A program made the position numbers and the translations under genes. A DNA stretch of 64,000 nucleotides from Lachnospiraceae bacterium (GTDB lineage: Bacteria; Bacillota; Clostridia; Lachnospirales; Lachnospiraceae): positions 124,001-188,000 of the forward strand of contig CAJTDL010000001.1 in the NCBI GenBank assembly GCA_910575035.1, written 5' to 3'. Positions 8,101-16,348 of this stretch are shown here, piece after piece. The notes beneath the pieces are model-generated. The model was not told the origin of the DNA, made no database searches, and saw only the letters and a program-made list of their open reading frames with translations. Numbering within the stretch: the first letter of the stretch is position 1; the number at the start of each line of letters is the position of its first letter.

Positions 8101-9647
8101 TTCCACATCATATTGGCGATGCTGGCGCATGTTTCGTTGTAAGCAGAGTCATTGGGCAGCTCGTAGGATTCGCCGAAGCCTTCACGGCTGGCCACAGCGC
8201 CTACGCCGCCAGTGACATAAGTCTTAGTATTTGCAACGTCATCCCATAAGGCAAGCAGCGCATTGTCGTAGCTGTCTGTCCCAGACGACATTGCAACGTC
8301 AACCATGCCGCTGTACATATAAAATGCCCTTACGGCATGCCCTACCGCTTGTGTCTGCTCTGCCACGGGAAGGTGATCCTGGTCATAGGTGCTATTGTGG
8401 TTGGAGCCATGGCGGTCGGCATAGTCTCCCCTGGTATCCAGGAAGAATTTTGCCAGTTCTGTGTAGGCGGGCGCTTTTTTGGCGTACTCGCCGCCAATCT
8501 CCTCACAGAGATCCGCCAGCTTTATCAGAGCCAGCTCGATTTCCTGATGTCCTGGCACCTGTTTCCATTTCCCAACGCCAAAGAGGCTGGCCATATAGTC
8601 GGCATTTTTAATTGCCATGTCCAAAAGCCGGGTATCTTGTCCGTCTGTTGCGTTGTAATGGGCAACAGCTGCCTCATAGAAATGGCCGGCACAGTATAAT
8701 TCATGCAGGTTGAAGTCGCTAAATTTCTCTTCCGGGGCACCGCCGTAGGAAGCCAGGGTGAAATAAGTATCGAAGTAGCCATCCTCTTCCTGGGCATCCA
8801 CATAATAAGGAATCCACTCTTCCAATTTATCTTTGATCTGGTTTTGCCCTGCAATGGTCTCTGCATCGCCCTGAGGGTCGATCATTAAGGCGTAGCACAT
8901 GGATTCTAATACCTTGTGCACATCAGAGTCCACATAGAAGGCGCCGCTAAAATTTCCATGCTCCTCTCCCCGGTGCATCAGGGCAGTATTCTTGATATTT
9001 GGGATGCCGCCAGTGCGGCTCTCCACATTTGCAATGGCGGTTGGGATTACTTTGCAGATAAATTGCTTTTGCCTGGAACCCCAGAAGGCGTCATTAATTT
9101 TGACTTTTGTAAAGTTAACGGCTTTTGCATACTCTGTATTCGCAGCCTGTTCCTGTGCGTCTGCCGGAAGGCCTGACAGCAATTCTTCCTGCTGTGCAGA
9201 ATCCTGCCTGAGCGTGCGGGCGCCGTCAGATTCAGTATCATTCTTGTCAGGGACGGAAACTTCTGGTTCTTGTGCATTGGAGCCTTGGCTTTCTTTTGTG
9301 GTATTGCTGCTGTTTTCTGCGGCATTGTTGCCTTTTTCCGTATTGCTGCCATCCTCGGTATCGTCCTGTGCTGTGCCGCTTTGGCCTGGTGCTTCAGGAT
9401 TGCCGTTTTTGCCAGCGTCATTTTGGCCTGGGGCAGTGATATCCTCAGGTTCATCCTCAGATTCCGGCGCTGCAAGGCTGTCGCCCTGGGCAAAATTCGG
9501 ATTGTCTTGGGCTGTATTCTCACTTTGTTGGCCTGGAATATCCTGGCTTGCTAAGGCAGGTATGCTTGGGTTGGCAGCCGCGATGCCTGAAACAGACAAA
9601 CTTAGGGACAGGATAAAACTACACCATTTTTTTGTTCTTCGAGCCAT
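5121..9647 (-). CDS. Secreted multidomain GH127 beta-L-arabinofuranosidase
   Basis: A 1508-residue exported enzyme predicted to release terminal beta-L-arabinofuranose from plant glycans. Order: signal peptide (1-34); acidic Asn/Gln/Glu-rich linker (35-170); GH127 domain (about 175-800); concanavalin-like module (about 830-960); F5/8-type-C-like module (about 1037-1169); Big_2 Ig domain (1176-1254); Ala/Glu/Lys coiled coil (1256-1343); Listeria-Bacteroides-type repeat (1344-1411); lysine-rich FN3-like domain (1416-1508). GH127 metal and catalytic residues are present: NETCA (Glu505, Cys507) and GTACCPSN (Cys573, Cys574), matching the zinc-bound cysteine nucleophile site known from Bifidobacterium HypBA1. 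The start follows AAAGGAGG. There is no LPXTG; the basic C-terminal module is shared with three other large secreted proteins here. Confidence 0.9.
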   Translation of the reverse strand: MARRTKKWCSFILSLSLSVSGIAAANPSIPALASQDIPGQQSENTAQDNPNFAQGDSLAAPESEDEPEDITAPGQNDAGKNGNPEAPGQSGTAQDDTEDGSNTEKGNNAAENSSNTTKESQGSNAQEPEVSVPDKNDTESDGARTLRQDSAQQEELLSGLPADAQEQAANTEYAKAVNFTKVKINDAFWGSRQKQFICKVIPTAIANVESRTGGIPNIKNTALMHRGEEHGNFSGAFYVDSDVHKVLESMCYALMIDPQGDAETIAGQNQIKDKLEEWIPYYVDAQEEDGYFDTYFTLASYGGAPEEKFSDFNLHELYCAGHFYEAAVAHYNATDGQDTRLLDMAIKNADYMASLFGVGKWKQVPGHQEIELALIKLADLCEEIGGEYAKKAPAYTELAKFFLDTRGDYADRHGSNHNSTYDQDHLPVAEQTQAVGHAVRAFYMYSGMVDVAMSSGTDSYDNALLALWDDVANTKTYVTGGVGAVASREGFGESYELPNDSAYNETCASIANMMWNERMGRYFDNSKYADEMERALYNGIISCVNLDGDKFFYGNPMQSTGGNSRSAWFGTACCPSNLVRFVESLGSYIYTQKDGQLTLNLYIGNEMHTDINGSAVALNVNTNMPWDGSTDIAYQGEDNTAFTLRLRVPYWATGQNTITVNGESLSAAPDDKGYINVSRTWKKGDQLNISFGMEIQRVYSDEHVTTNEGLVAIQRGPIVYTSEHVDNNGSVFDYILSKDAKITAEKIDDITGLSKEYKEVALDPNAPDAQYAGLSSQSLEEAQAAWRLFDPYNQISIGQNAETKKTEINFGKNTRVKAIYNHAEAANWTDYSVEATLTLTNELSANAGVLFRTDGSTVGNDPDGYNGYFVGIGVDGGNEGLVIGYANKDNGWKRMELLTLDEPLAIGRAYRLRVDVRDDLFAIYLDGKFITVQRMETEKYEKGTVGLRSYNQSFQVSELAVRPLAETDIPNLQGYYLPTKDTYHVREAVILRAEAEIFQASTWEYKKETLTMIPYFTWQNRGANAMSVYLQESKELKDYGNVARYATPGASVVSIYDSIAGLNDGSASRWTSYGKSLNPWVELTFPWNVTLSGSVVKWYDDGGGVKIPDGLSIEYWDGEAYVPVTPIGEYNIFKANTFNTYEFETIETTKLRMHIKNDEKNVASGIVEWEVLGDISPLSISLDQENLGLGVGESRMLTAAVNPSASKAPITWTSDNPEVVTVENGLVTAIAAGEATITAETINHKKAYCAIVVVDTSDLEAAVKAAADAAAAAKADAQKAQEAAQAAEQAKEQALAQLEEAKAEAKAAKAEAAAAKAEAEAAKAEAKAAKDQAEAAQKEAAEASKTYKVTFDSAGGSARAARQAAKGTTISIPANPTRRNYRFMGWYAETKKYNFASAVTKDFTLTAKWKKVTVGTAQISSAKNSASKKAVITAKKISGVKGYQFSYTTDKNFKKGIKKGISKSNKVTLKSLKKGKTYYVKVRAFAIDSKQKNVYGKYSKVKKVTIKK

Positions 9648-9707
9648 AAGTACCTCCTTTTTCTAATCTTGGCGTGATGGTTCAAGATTCTGAAAGAATT
9701 CTAAACC

Positions 9708-9713
9708 AGTATA
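9708..9713 (-). promoter_or_regulatory. Possible extended -10 of the GH127 gene
   Basis: On the minus strand TGTTATACT provides an extended -10 (TATACT at 9713-9708) about 60 nt before the start codon. No good -35 was found at 17-bp spacing, so control by an activator or an error in the call is possible. Confidence 0.35.
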
Positions 9714-9861
9714 ACAATCGTTCCTATTATCAATTATATAAGATGATAGTGCGGATGTATTTATATTATTTTGATGGATGTTTATAATTTTCAGACATTA
9801 TTCCAGGGCATTCAATGGCGGATGGCTGCATATTACTAGGGGATGGATTTGCGGCTCATCC

Positions 9862-9918
9862 CTGATGGACGCATAGCCTTCTGACGGACGTGCAGCCTCC
9901 TGGCGGACGCATGGCCAC
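9862..9918. repeat. 19-bp tandem repeats, three units
   Basis: Units at 9862, 9881 and 9900 (CTGATGGACGCATAGCCTT and two variants). A related unit occurs at about 13985 just before repeat copy D. They form the left border of copy B in the 606-bp spacer between the GH127 gene and the ABC exporter. Confidence 0.7.
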
Positions 9919-9960
9919 TCCCATCTCCAGCCAGTAAAATCCCTTAACTTACTGACATTG

Positions 9961-10099
9961 ATTCATGGCCCAGGAATGTGCTGAACTGCGTATTCTGTGA
10001 GAACATGATTCAGGAGTGATGGGCGGTTTTTGCCAGGCAAAACTTTAAATATTGCCCCAAATTGTTGCTATGAGCGGCTCCCAGGCCTTGAATAGTAAC
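9961..10099 (+). repeat. Dispersed promoter-upstream repeat, copy B
   Basis: The most complete copy, from ATTCATGGCCCAGGAATG to TTGAATAGTAAC. It aligns end to end with copy A and lies 56 bp before the -35 of the ABC exporter promoter, in the same orientation as copy A. No ORF of note lies inside. Confidence 0.75.
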
Positions 10100-10155
10100 G
10101 CTTTGCAATATCTTTGCTTAGAAAATGATAAATGGAATACAATAATATAAATAGC

Positions 10156-10185
10156 TTGAATTAGCCGCCAGGGTAGTATTATAAT
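10156..10185 (+). promoter_or_regulatory. Sigma-A promoter of the ABC exporter
   Basis: TTGAAT (10156-10161), 18-bp spacer, TATAAT (10180-10185), about 69 nt before the start codon. Confidence 0.7.
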
Positions 10186-10253
10186 TAGGAAAAGAAATTT
10201 TATTGAGAGAGGGGTTAAGGGCTCCTAAAAATAAGCGATAAAGAGGGAATCAT

Positions 10254-12059
10254 ATGAGAAAATTATTGTGCTTTTTGAGGGATTATAAGAAAGAAAGCGT
10301 ATTGGCGCCATTGTTTAAAATGCTGGAGGCTTCCTTTGAGCTGATTGTGCCGCTGGTGGTGACAGCCATTATTGATGTGGGGATTGCCCAAAAAGACAGC
10401 GGCTATATTCTTTGCATGTGCCTGGTGATGGTGGTATTGGGGATGATCGGTCTGGCCTGTTCTGTGACAGCCCAGTATTTTGCGGCAAAGGCTGCGGCAG
10501 GGTTTGGCACAAAGCTGCGCCATCAGTTATTTGCCCATATCCAGGGGCTGTCTTTTACGGAAATCGACCAGGTGGGCACATCCACGCTGATTACCAGGAT
10601 GACAAGCGATATCAATCAGGTGCAGTCAGCCGTTAATATGGTGCTGCGTCTGTTCTTGCGCTCGCCCTTTATCGTGTTTGGTGCCATGGTGATGGCGTTT
10701 ACGATTAATGTGAAAGCGGCGCTGGTTTTTGCTGTTACAATCCCATTGCTGTCTTTGGTGGTTTTTGGGATTATGGCCATCAGCATTCCTATGTACCGAA
10801 AGGTACAGGAACGGTTGGATAAGGTATTGGGGATTACCCGGGAAAACCTCACTGGGGCAAGGGTGATCCGGGCATTCCACAAGGAGGAGGAGGAGAAATC
10901 CAGGTTTGAGGAAAGCCTGGAAAGCCTTACTTTTATGCAGAACCATGTGGGGAAGGTCAGCGCGTTTCTGAATCCGGTAACCTATGTGATTATCAATGGC
11001 GCAACGGTTATGCTGCTGTATACAGGCGCGGTGCAGGTGGACGGCGGGATACTGACCCAAGGGGAAGTGGTGGCGCTGGTCAATTATATGTCCCAGATCT
11101 TAGTGGAATTGGTGAAGCTGGCAAATCTGATTGTGCTGATTACGAAGGCTGTGGCATGCGGAAACCGCGTGGAGTCTGTCTTGGAGATACAGAGCAGCAT
11201 GCCGAAGGAAATGGGCTTGGAAAGCCCCCTTGCAGGGCAAGGCATGAAGCCTGGGGCAGCAAACGAGGCGCAGCCTGGCCAAAAAGGATTGGATAGGAAG
11301 CAGGGCATGGAACGGCAGGAAAAAGTGCCGAAGGTACAATTTTCCCATGTGGGGCTGGCTTATCAGGGCGCCGGGGCTGAGAGCCTGTCAGACATTGATT
11401 TTTCTGTGGAAAAGGGGGAAACGGTTGGCATTATTGGCGGCACAGGCTCTGGCAAAACCTCTTTGGTGCATCTGATTCCCAGGTTCTACGACGCCACCAA
11501 GGGAGAGGTTTTGGTGGATGGGAGGAATGTCAGGGAATATTCCCTGGAAGAATTGCGGCGGAAGGTAGGGATTGTCATGCAGCGTGCGGTGCTTTTCCAG
11601 GGAACCATCCGGGAGAACCTCTGCTGGGGCAGGCAGGACGCCACAGAGGAGGAGCTGTATCAGGCTTTGGATACAGCCCAGGCCAGGGAAGTGGTAGAGG
11701 GCAAGGATGGGAAGCTGGATGCCAGGGTGGAGCAGGGAGGCAAAAATTTCTCAGGAGGGCAGCGGCAGAGGCTTACCATTGCCAGGGCGCTGGTGCGGAA
11801 ACCAGAAATCCTGATCCTGGATGACAGCGCTTCGGCATTGGACTATGCCACAGACGCCAGGCTGCGGAAAGCCATCCGGGAAATGGAGGGCAGCCCTACG
11901 GTATTTATTGTGTCCCAGCGGACCTCATCCATTCAGCATGCAGATAAGATCATTGTACTGGACGATGGGGAAGTCGCAGGCATGGGAACCCATGAACAGC
12001 TGATAGAAAATTGCCAGGTCTATCGGGAGATTTATGAATCTCAGTACAAGAAGGCATAG
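10254..12059 (+). CDS. Heterodimeric ABC exporter, subunit with degenerate ATP site
   Basis: A 601-residue membrane-fused ATPase: six transmembrane helices (about 15-310), then a nucleotide-binding domain. Walker A GGTGSGKTS (near 393), signature FSGGQRQRLTIARAL, Walker B ILILDDSASALD. The residue after the Walker B Asp is Asp instead of the catalytic Glu, as in the degenerate half of TM287/288- and LmrCD-type heterodimers. The partner at 12199-13980 has the canonical Glu. A Gln/Gly/Lys-rich loop (about residues 318-360) links the two domains. Substrate unknown; such pairs often export drugs, peptides or lipids. Confidence 0.92.
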   Translation: MRKLLCFLRDYKKESVLAPLFKMLEASFELIVPLVVTAIIDVGIAQKDSGYILCMCLVMVVLGMIGLACSVTAQYFAAKAAAGFGTKLRHQLFAHIQGLSFTEIDQVGTSTLITRMTSDINQVQSAVNMVLRLFLRSPFIVFGAMVMAFTINVKAALVFAVTIPLLSLVVFGIMAISIPMYRKVQERLDKVLGITRENLTGARVIRAFHKEEEEKSRFEESLESLTFMQNHVGKVSAFLNPVTYVIINGATVMLLYTGAVQVDGGILTQGEVVALVNYMSQILVELVKLANLIVLITKAVACGNRVESVLEIQSSMPKEMGLESPLAGQGMKPGAANEAQPGQKGLDRKQGMERQEKVPKVQFSHVGLAYQGAGAESLSDIDFSVEKGETVGIIGGTGSGKTSLVHLIPRFYDATKGEVLVDGRNVREYSLEELRRKVGIVMQRAVLFQGTIRENLCWGRQDATEEELYQALDTAQAREVVEGKDGKLDARVEQGGKNFSGGQRQRLTIARALVRKPEILILDDSASALDYATDARLRKAIREMEGSPTVFIVSQRTSSIQHADKIIVLDDGEVAGMGTHEQLIENCQVYREIYESQYKKA

Positions 12060-12090
12060 GAAATCCATATGAAAAGCATGAGCCAGGGCT

Positions 12091-12195
12091 GCTGTTAGGA
12101 AGGGCAGCCGTAGATCAGGCAGAAAGGGCTAAGCCGATGGACATAGAAAAATTGTTCAAGCTGTTAGGAAGGGCAGCCGTAGATCAGGCAGAAAG
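12091..12195. repeat. Perfect 36-bp direct repeat between the ABC genes
   Basis: A 36-bp sequence beginning GCTGTTAGGAAGGGCAGCC occurs at 12091-12126 and again without a mismatch at 12160-12195 (69-bp period). The first copy can form a GGCTGC/GCAGCC hairpin. The second copy ends four bases before the upstream start codon of the next gene. Confidence 0.9.
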
Positions 12196-12198
12196 CCT

Positions 12199-13980
12199 AT
12201 GGCTAGAAAGGGAAGAAAGAGAATGAAGGAAAAGGCGAAAAAAAAGCAGCAGATGGGCACTTTGAAGAAGGTGTTAAAATATATTGAAAGGTATAAGGTT
12301 TTTCTGGTATTGTCCCTGATATTTGCAGTGGCAACGGTAGTGTCTACCCTGTATATTCCGGTGGTAACAGGGCAGGCCATTGATCATATCCTTGGGCCGG
12401 GGCAGGTGGAATTTCCGGTGATTTTCCAGCTTCTGCAGAGGATTGGGCTGATTGTGGCTCTGACGGCGTTGGCGCAATGGCTGATGAATGTATGCAATAA
12501 TAAGATTACCTATGAGGTGATCCAAGATATCCGGCGGGAGGCATTTGCCAAAATTGAAATCCTTCCATTAAAATTTATTGACGGCCATTCCCATGGGGAG
12601 CTGGTGAGCCGGGTGGTGGCAGATGTGGATCAGTTTGCGGATGGCCTTCTGATGGGATTTTCCCAGCTGTTTACAGGTGTGGTTACGATTTTGGGGACGC
12701 TGCTGTTTATGCTGAGCATCAACCTGAGGATCACGCTGGTGGTGGTGCTGATTACGCCGGTTTCCCTGTTTGTAGCAAGTTTTATTGCAAAGCGGACATT
12801 TTCCATGTTTATGCTTCAGTCTACAACCCGTGGGGAGCAAACCTCCTTAATTAATGAAATGATAGAAAACCAGAAGGTGGTGCAGGCATATTCCAAGGAA
12901 GGGGATGTGCTGGAAACCTTTGACGAGATTAATGGGAGGCTGGAGAAGGCCTCCTTGCAGGCAACGTTTTTTTCTTCTTTGACAAATCCATCCACACGTT
13001 TTGTCAATAGCTTGGTATACACTGGGGTTGGGCTGGCAGGGGCTTTTGCCGCTATGCATGGCAGGCTGACTGTGGGGCAGCTGTCTTGTTTTTTAAGCTA
13101 TGCAAACCAGTATACGAAGCCCTTTAATGAGATTTCCGGCGTGGTGACAGAGCTGCAGAACGCGTTGGCCTGTGCAGAGCGTATTTTTCATCTGATTGAG
13201 GAGGAGCCTCAGATACCAGATGGGGAAGATGCAGGCATTTTGGAGGATGTGCGGGGAAATGTGGATTTGGAGCATGTTTATTTTTCCTATGACCCGGCGA
13301 AAAAGCTGATTGAGGATTTTAACCTGAAGGTGACGCCAGGGCAGCGTGTGGCCATTGTGGGTCCTACCGGGTGCGGCAAGACTACCATTATCAATCTGCT
13401 GATGCGTTTTTATGACGTGGACAGTGGGAGCATCCAGGTGGAGCAAAAGGATATCCGTGAGGTTACCCGAAAGAGCCTGCGGGAAAGCTATGGGATGGTA
13501 TTGCAGGAAACCTGGCTGAAGGCAGGCACCATCCGGGAAAATCTAGTGATGGGCAAGCCGGAGGCTACAGAAGAAGAAATGGTCTTGGCAGCCAAGGCGG
13601 CTCATGCCCACAGCTTTATTAAGCGCCTGCCCCAGGGGTATGATACGGTGATCGGAGAAGAAGGGGGCAGCCTGTCAGCCGGGCAGAAGCAGCTTTTGTG
13701 CATTGCTAGGGTGATGCTCTGTTTGCCGCCGATGCTGATTTTGGATGAGGCGACCTCATCAATTGATACCAGGACAGAGATGAAGATACAGAATGCCTTT
13801 GCCAAAATGATGCAGGGGCGCACCAGTTTTATTGTGGCCCATCGCCTGTCTACGATTCAGGAAGCGGATATTATACTGGTGATGAAGGATGGGCGTATTT
13901 TAGAGCAGGGCAGCCATGAAGAGCTGTTGGAGCAGAAAGGGTTTTATTCAGAGCTTTACCATAGCCAGTTTGCAGTGTAA
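12199..13980 (+). CDS. Heterodimeric ABC exporter, catalytic subunit
   Basis: Partner of the preceding gene; 593 residues with six membrane helices and a nucleotide-binding domain. Walker A GPTGCGKTT, Walker B MLILDEATSSID with the catalytic Glu, and the H-loop IVAHRLSTI are intact. Its signature motif is LSAGQKQ rather than LSGGQ. In the closed dimer this weak signature would face the degenerate Walker B of the other subunit, so one complete and one impaired ATP site result, as known for this exporter class. The ATG at 12199 has a weak ribosome site; an in-frame ATG at 12223 (codon 9), preceded by GGGAAGAAAGAG, is a plausible alternative start. Confidence 0.92.
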   Translation: MARKGRKRMKEKAKKKQQMGTLKKVLKYIERYKVFLVLSLIFAVATVVSTLYIPVVTGQAIDHILGPGQVEFPVIFQLLQRIGLIVALTALAQWLMNVCNNKITYEVIQDIRREAFAKIEILPLKFIDGHSHGELVSRVVADVDQFADGLLMGFSQLFTGVVTILGTLLFMLSINLRITLVVVLITPVSLFVASFIAKRTFSMFMLQSTTRGEQTSLINEMIENQKVVQAYSKEGDVLETFDEINGRLEKASLQATFFSSLTNPSTRFVNSLVYTGVGLAGAFAAMHGRLTVGQLSCFLSYANQYTKPFNEISGVVTELQNALACAERIFHLIEEEPQIPDGEDAGILEDVRGNVDLEHVYFSYDPAKKLIEDFNLKVTPGQRVAIVGPTGCGKTTIINLLMRFYDVDSGSIQVEQKDIREVTRKSLRESYGMVLQETWLKAGTIRENLVMGKPEATEEEMVLAAKAAHAHSFIKRLPQGYDTVIGEEGGSLSAGQKQLLCIARVMLCLPPMLILDEATSSIDTRTEMKIQNAFAKMMQGRTSFIVAHRLSTIQEADIILVMKDGRILEQGSHEELLEQKGFYSELYHSQFAV

Positions 13981-13984
13981 CAGC

Positions 13985-14061
13985 CCCTTGACAGACGCTT
14001 AGCTCTTCTGTGCCAGCCTGTAAAATTCTGTAACTTATGACATTGCCCATGAATAGTAACA
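13985..14061 (+). repeat. Dispersed promoter-upstream repeat, copy D (internally deleted)
   Basis: It matches the left flank of copy B (CTTGACAGACGCTTAGC ... TAACTTATGACATTG) and then jumps to the right end (ATGAATAGTAACAG), so the central core is missing. It lies 38 bp before the veg promoter. Confidence 0.5.
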
Positions 14062-14099
14062 GCAATATAACAGTTCAGCGCCTTAGTTTCATTTTTTCT

Positions 14100-14128
14100 T
14101 TGACAATACTTTAGTACAGTGATATACT
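14100..14128 (+). promoter_or_regulatory. Strong sigma-A promoter of veg
   Basis: TTGACA (14100-14105), 17-bp spacer, TATACT (14123-14128). A consensus -35 and near-consensus -10 fit the very strong expression known for veg in Bacillus. Confidence 0.85.
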
Positions 14129-14196
14129 AGAACTATGTAGTTGTTAAAAGATGGAATGGCAGCATTCCTTTATAAAAGTGAAATGAGGTGGTAAGA

Positions 14197-14445
14197 ATGG
14201 CATTACAACAGGCAGACATTAGCAAGGTGCGGGCCTCTGTTTTGGGGCAGCTTGGCAGCAAAGTCATGATCCAACTGGACAGGGGCCGCAACAGGATTGA
14301 CATTCAGGAAGGGATAATTAAGGGAGCCTACCCGTCCGTGTTTACCATTTTGGTTGATGATGAGGACGAGCAAAATCCACCGCAGTTGCTTTCATTCAGC
14401 TATGCAGACGTATTGACAAGGGATATTCGAATGAAGTTGTGCTGA
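14197..14445 (+). CDS. veg: Veg family protein
   Basis: An 82-residue cytoplasmic protein of the Veg family, linked to biofilm regulation in Bacillus subtilis. Typical features are the beta-rich core LGSKVMIQLDRGRNRIDIQEG and the KGAYPSVFTILVD motif, with the LSFSYADVLTRDI end. A GTG lies upstream in frame at 14188, but ATG 14197 is preferred because GAGGTGG (14185-14191) is 5 nt before it. The gene is monocistronic between a strong promoter and a 21-bp terminator hairpin. Confidence 0.92.
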   Translation: MALQQADISKVRASVLGQLGSKVMIQLDRGRNRIDIQEGIIKGAYPSVFTILVDDEDEQNPPQLLSFSYADVLTRDIRMKLC

Positions 14446-14529
14446 TTTTTACAGAATAGGGAAATGTTTCAGAATAGGACAAGGTTCTGGCAGGCTTAGA
14501 ACATGCTGAGAATCTTTGCAAGTAAGAAT

Positions 14530-14582
14530 AAAACGCTTTCATCTTGAATAGAATGTACAAATATTCAGGATGGGAGCGTTTT
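14530..14582 (+). terminator. veg terminator, overlapping the next gene's ribosome site
   Basis: A stem of about 21 bp with three G-U pairs joins 14530-14550 with 14562-14582, loop of 11 nt, followed by TTTTATTTT. The 3' arm contains GGATGGGAG, the only ribosome-site-like sequence before the TTG start at 14587. Confidence 0.8.
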
Positions 14583-14586
14583 TATT

Positions 14587-16146
14587 TTGGATTTAATCAA
14601 AAAATATATACATATGAACCGGGAAAAGGGAAAAGCTGTGACGCAGATCACGCTGGATGATGACTTTAATGTGCCGGACAATAAGCCGGATCTGATCCGG
14701 ATGATCCTGGACAAAGGGGAGATCAGCCTGGATGAGACGACCATTACCCAAGACCATGTATGGCTCAAGGGGGTATTGCGGTTTTCCCTGCTGTACCGCA
14801 GCGACCAGGAGGATGGGAAGATCAGCAGCATGAGCGGGGAAATACCCTTCCAGGAGAGCCTGGCCATTGATGGAGCTAATGAATATGACACGGCCAGGCT
14901 GACATGGGAGATGGAGGATCTTTCTATTGGGATCATCAATTCCAGAAAGCTGAGCGTAAAGGCATTAGTTGTGCTGAAGGCAGAAATTGACCAGGTTTAT
15001 GATGAGGAAATCGTGGCAGGGGTGGAGCCAGATGGGAATGTCCAGCTTCTGGAGGAGAGCCTGTCTGCGATGGAGCTATTTCAGGCGAAAAAGGATACCT
15101 TCCGTTTTAAGGAGGAGATCATGCTGCCCTCCAATAAGCCCAATATCCGTCAGGTGCTGTGGAAAAGCGTCCAGCTTCGGGGCGTGGAAATGCGCCTGGT
15201 GGAGAATCAGCTGAATATCAAAGGGGAGGCATTGGTATTTGTTTTATATGAAGGAGAGGAGGAAGAAGAGCATTTTCAATGGATGGAGACAGCGCTGCCA
15301 TTTTCTGGGGTAATTGATTGCAGCGGGTGCCAGGAGGACATGGTATGTGATGTGTCTTATGATATTGCAGGGCTGGAATTGGAGGCAAAGCCGGATTATG
15401 ATGGGGAAGAGCGTATGCTCCATTTGGAGCTGGTGCTGGATCTGGAAATACAGGTCTTTACAGAGGAGGAAGGGAATGTAGTGGCCGATTTATATGCCAT
15501 CAACGAGAAACTGATGCCAGTGTATCAGGATGCTGTGTTTGAGAAGCTGTTGCTGCGGAATGGGGCAAAGTGCAAAATAGCGGAGAAAATGGCGATTGAT
15601 AAGAACCAGGAGGCGATTTTGCAGATTTGTGCCAGTGAAGGGAATGTGGTAGTGGAGCAGTCCGAGATTGTAGAAGGCGGCATTCAGGTGGAAGGGACGC
15701 TTCAGATGAGCATTTTGTATATTACGGCAGATGACCGTATGCCGATTGCCTCTATGAAGGACAGTTTGCCGTTCCATTATCTGATTGAAGTCCCAGGGAT
15801 TCATGAAGGGTGCAGGTACCATTTACAGGCAGGGGTGGATCAGCTTACCACGGTGCTGGCGGACAGCAGCCAGGTGGAAGTGAAGGCTGTATTGAGCCTG
15901 AATGCCATTGTATTTGAGCAGCAGAATGTGAAAAGGATGACAGGGGTGGAACAGGAGGCACTGAATCTGGAGGAACTGCAGGAGCGTCCAGGGATCATTG
16001 GATATATTGCAAAGGACGGGGATCGGCTTTGGGACATTGCGAAGGAGAATTATACTACAATAGCAGAGATCGTGCGTACCAATCAGCTGCCTTCTGAACA
16101 GATTAAAGGGGGGGATAAGATACTGATTATTAAAAATGTTGGGTAA
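14587..16146 (+). CDS. SPOCS (DUF3794) and LysM domain protein, likely spore-associated
   Basis: A 519-residue protein with tandem SPOCS/DUF3794 domains and a C-terminal LysM module (about residues 470-519: GDRLWDIAKENYTT, QIKGGDKILIIKN). These proteins are found in spore-forming Clostridia and are thought to belong to the spore envelope; the biochemical role is unproven. No signal peptide is visible, as expected if made in the mother cell. The start is a TTG; the resulting N-terminus (MDLIKKYIHMNREKGKAV) fits the family start better than ATG 14614. The start codon lies in the U-tract of the veg terminator. A terminator follows at 16163-16196. Confidence 0.85.
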   Translation: MDLIKKYIHMNREKGKAVTQITLDDDFNVPDNKPDLIRMILDKGEISLDETTITQDHVWLKGVLRFSLLYRSDQEDGKISSMSGEIPFQESLAIDGANEYDTARLTWEMEDLSIGIINSRKLSVKALVVLKAEIDQVYDEEIVAGVEPDGNVQLLEESLSAMELFQAKKDTFRFKEEIMLPSNKPNIRQVLWKSVQLRGVEMRLVENQLNIKGEALVFVLYEGEEEEEHFQWMETALPFSGVIDCSGCQEDMVCDVSYDIAGLELEAKPDYDGEERMLHLELVLDLEIQVFTEEEGNVVADLYAINEKLMPVYQDAVFEKLLLRNGAKCKIAEKMAIDKNQEAILQICASEGNVVVEQSEIVEGGIQVEGTLQMSILYITADDRMPIASMKDSLPFHYLIEVPGIHEGCRYHLQAGVDQLTTVLADSSQVEVKAVLSLNAIVFEQQNVKRMTGVEQEALNLEELQERPGIIGYIAKDGDRLWDIAKENYTTIAEIVRTNQLPSEQIKGGDKILIIKNVG

Positions 16147-16162
16147 GGCTGTCAATAAGCAG

Positions 16163-16205
16163 TGCCGCAGAAGCCGAAATGAAAACTTCTGCGGCATTGT
16201 TTTGC
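16163..16205 (+). terminator. Terminator of the SPOCS-LysM gene
   Basis: TGCCGCAGAAG (16163-16173) pairs perfectly with CTTCTGCGGCA (16186-16196), followed by a T-rich tail (TTGTTTTGCTG). Confidence 0.85.
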
Positions 16206-16268
16206 TGTTTTACTTTAGGAATCAGGGAAACATGACGATATCTAATAAATAGGAGTAAGGGAAAATAC

Positions 16269-16297
16269 TTGAAATTAATTAGGGATTGCTATAGAAT
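16269..16297 (+). promoter_or_regulatory. Sigma-A promoter of the leucine-rich repeat protein
   Basis: TTGAAA (16269-16274), 17-bp spacer, TAGAAT (16292-16297), about 52 nt before the start codon. Confidence 0.6.
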
Positions 16298-16348
16298 AGA
16301 AAGCAAGAAAGTTTTCAGTTCTTTGATGAACATTAAGGAGGAAAAGCA

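Noticed and set aside
8992-9666. 224-codon plus-strand frame opposite the GH127 gene start
   Set aside because: It is a shadow of the low-complexity linker; the minus strand has the signal peptide, ribosome site and GH127 domain.
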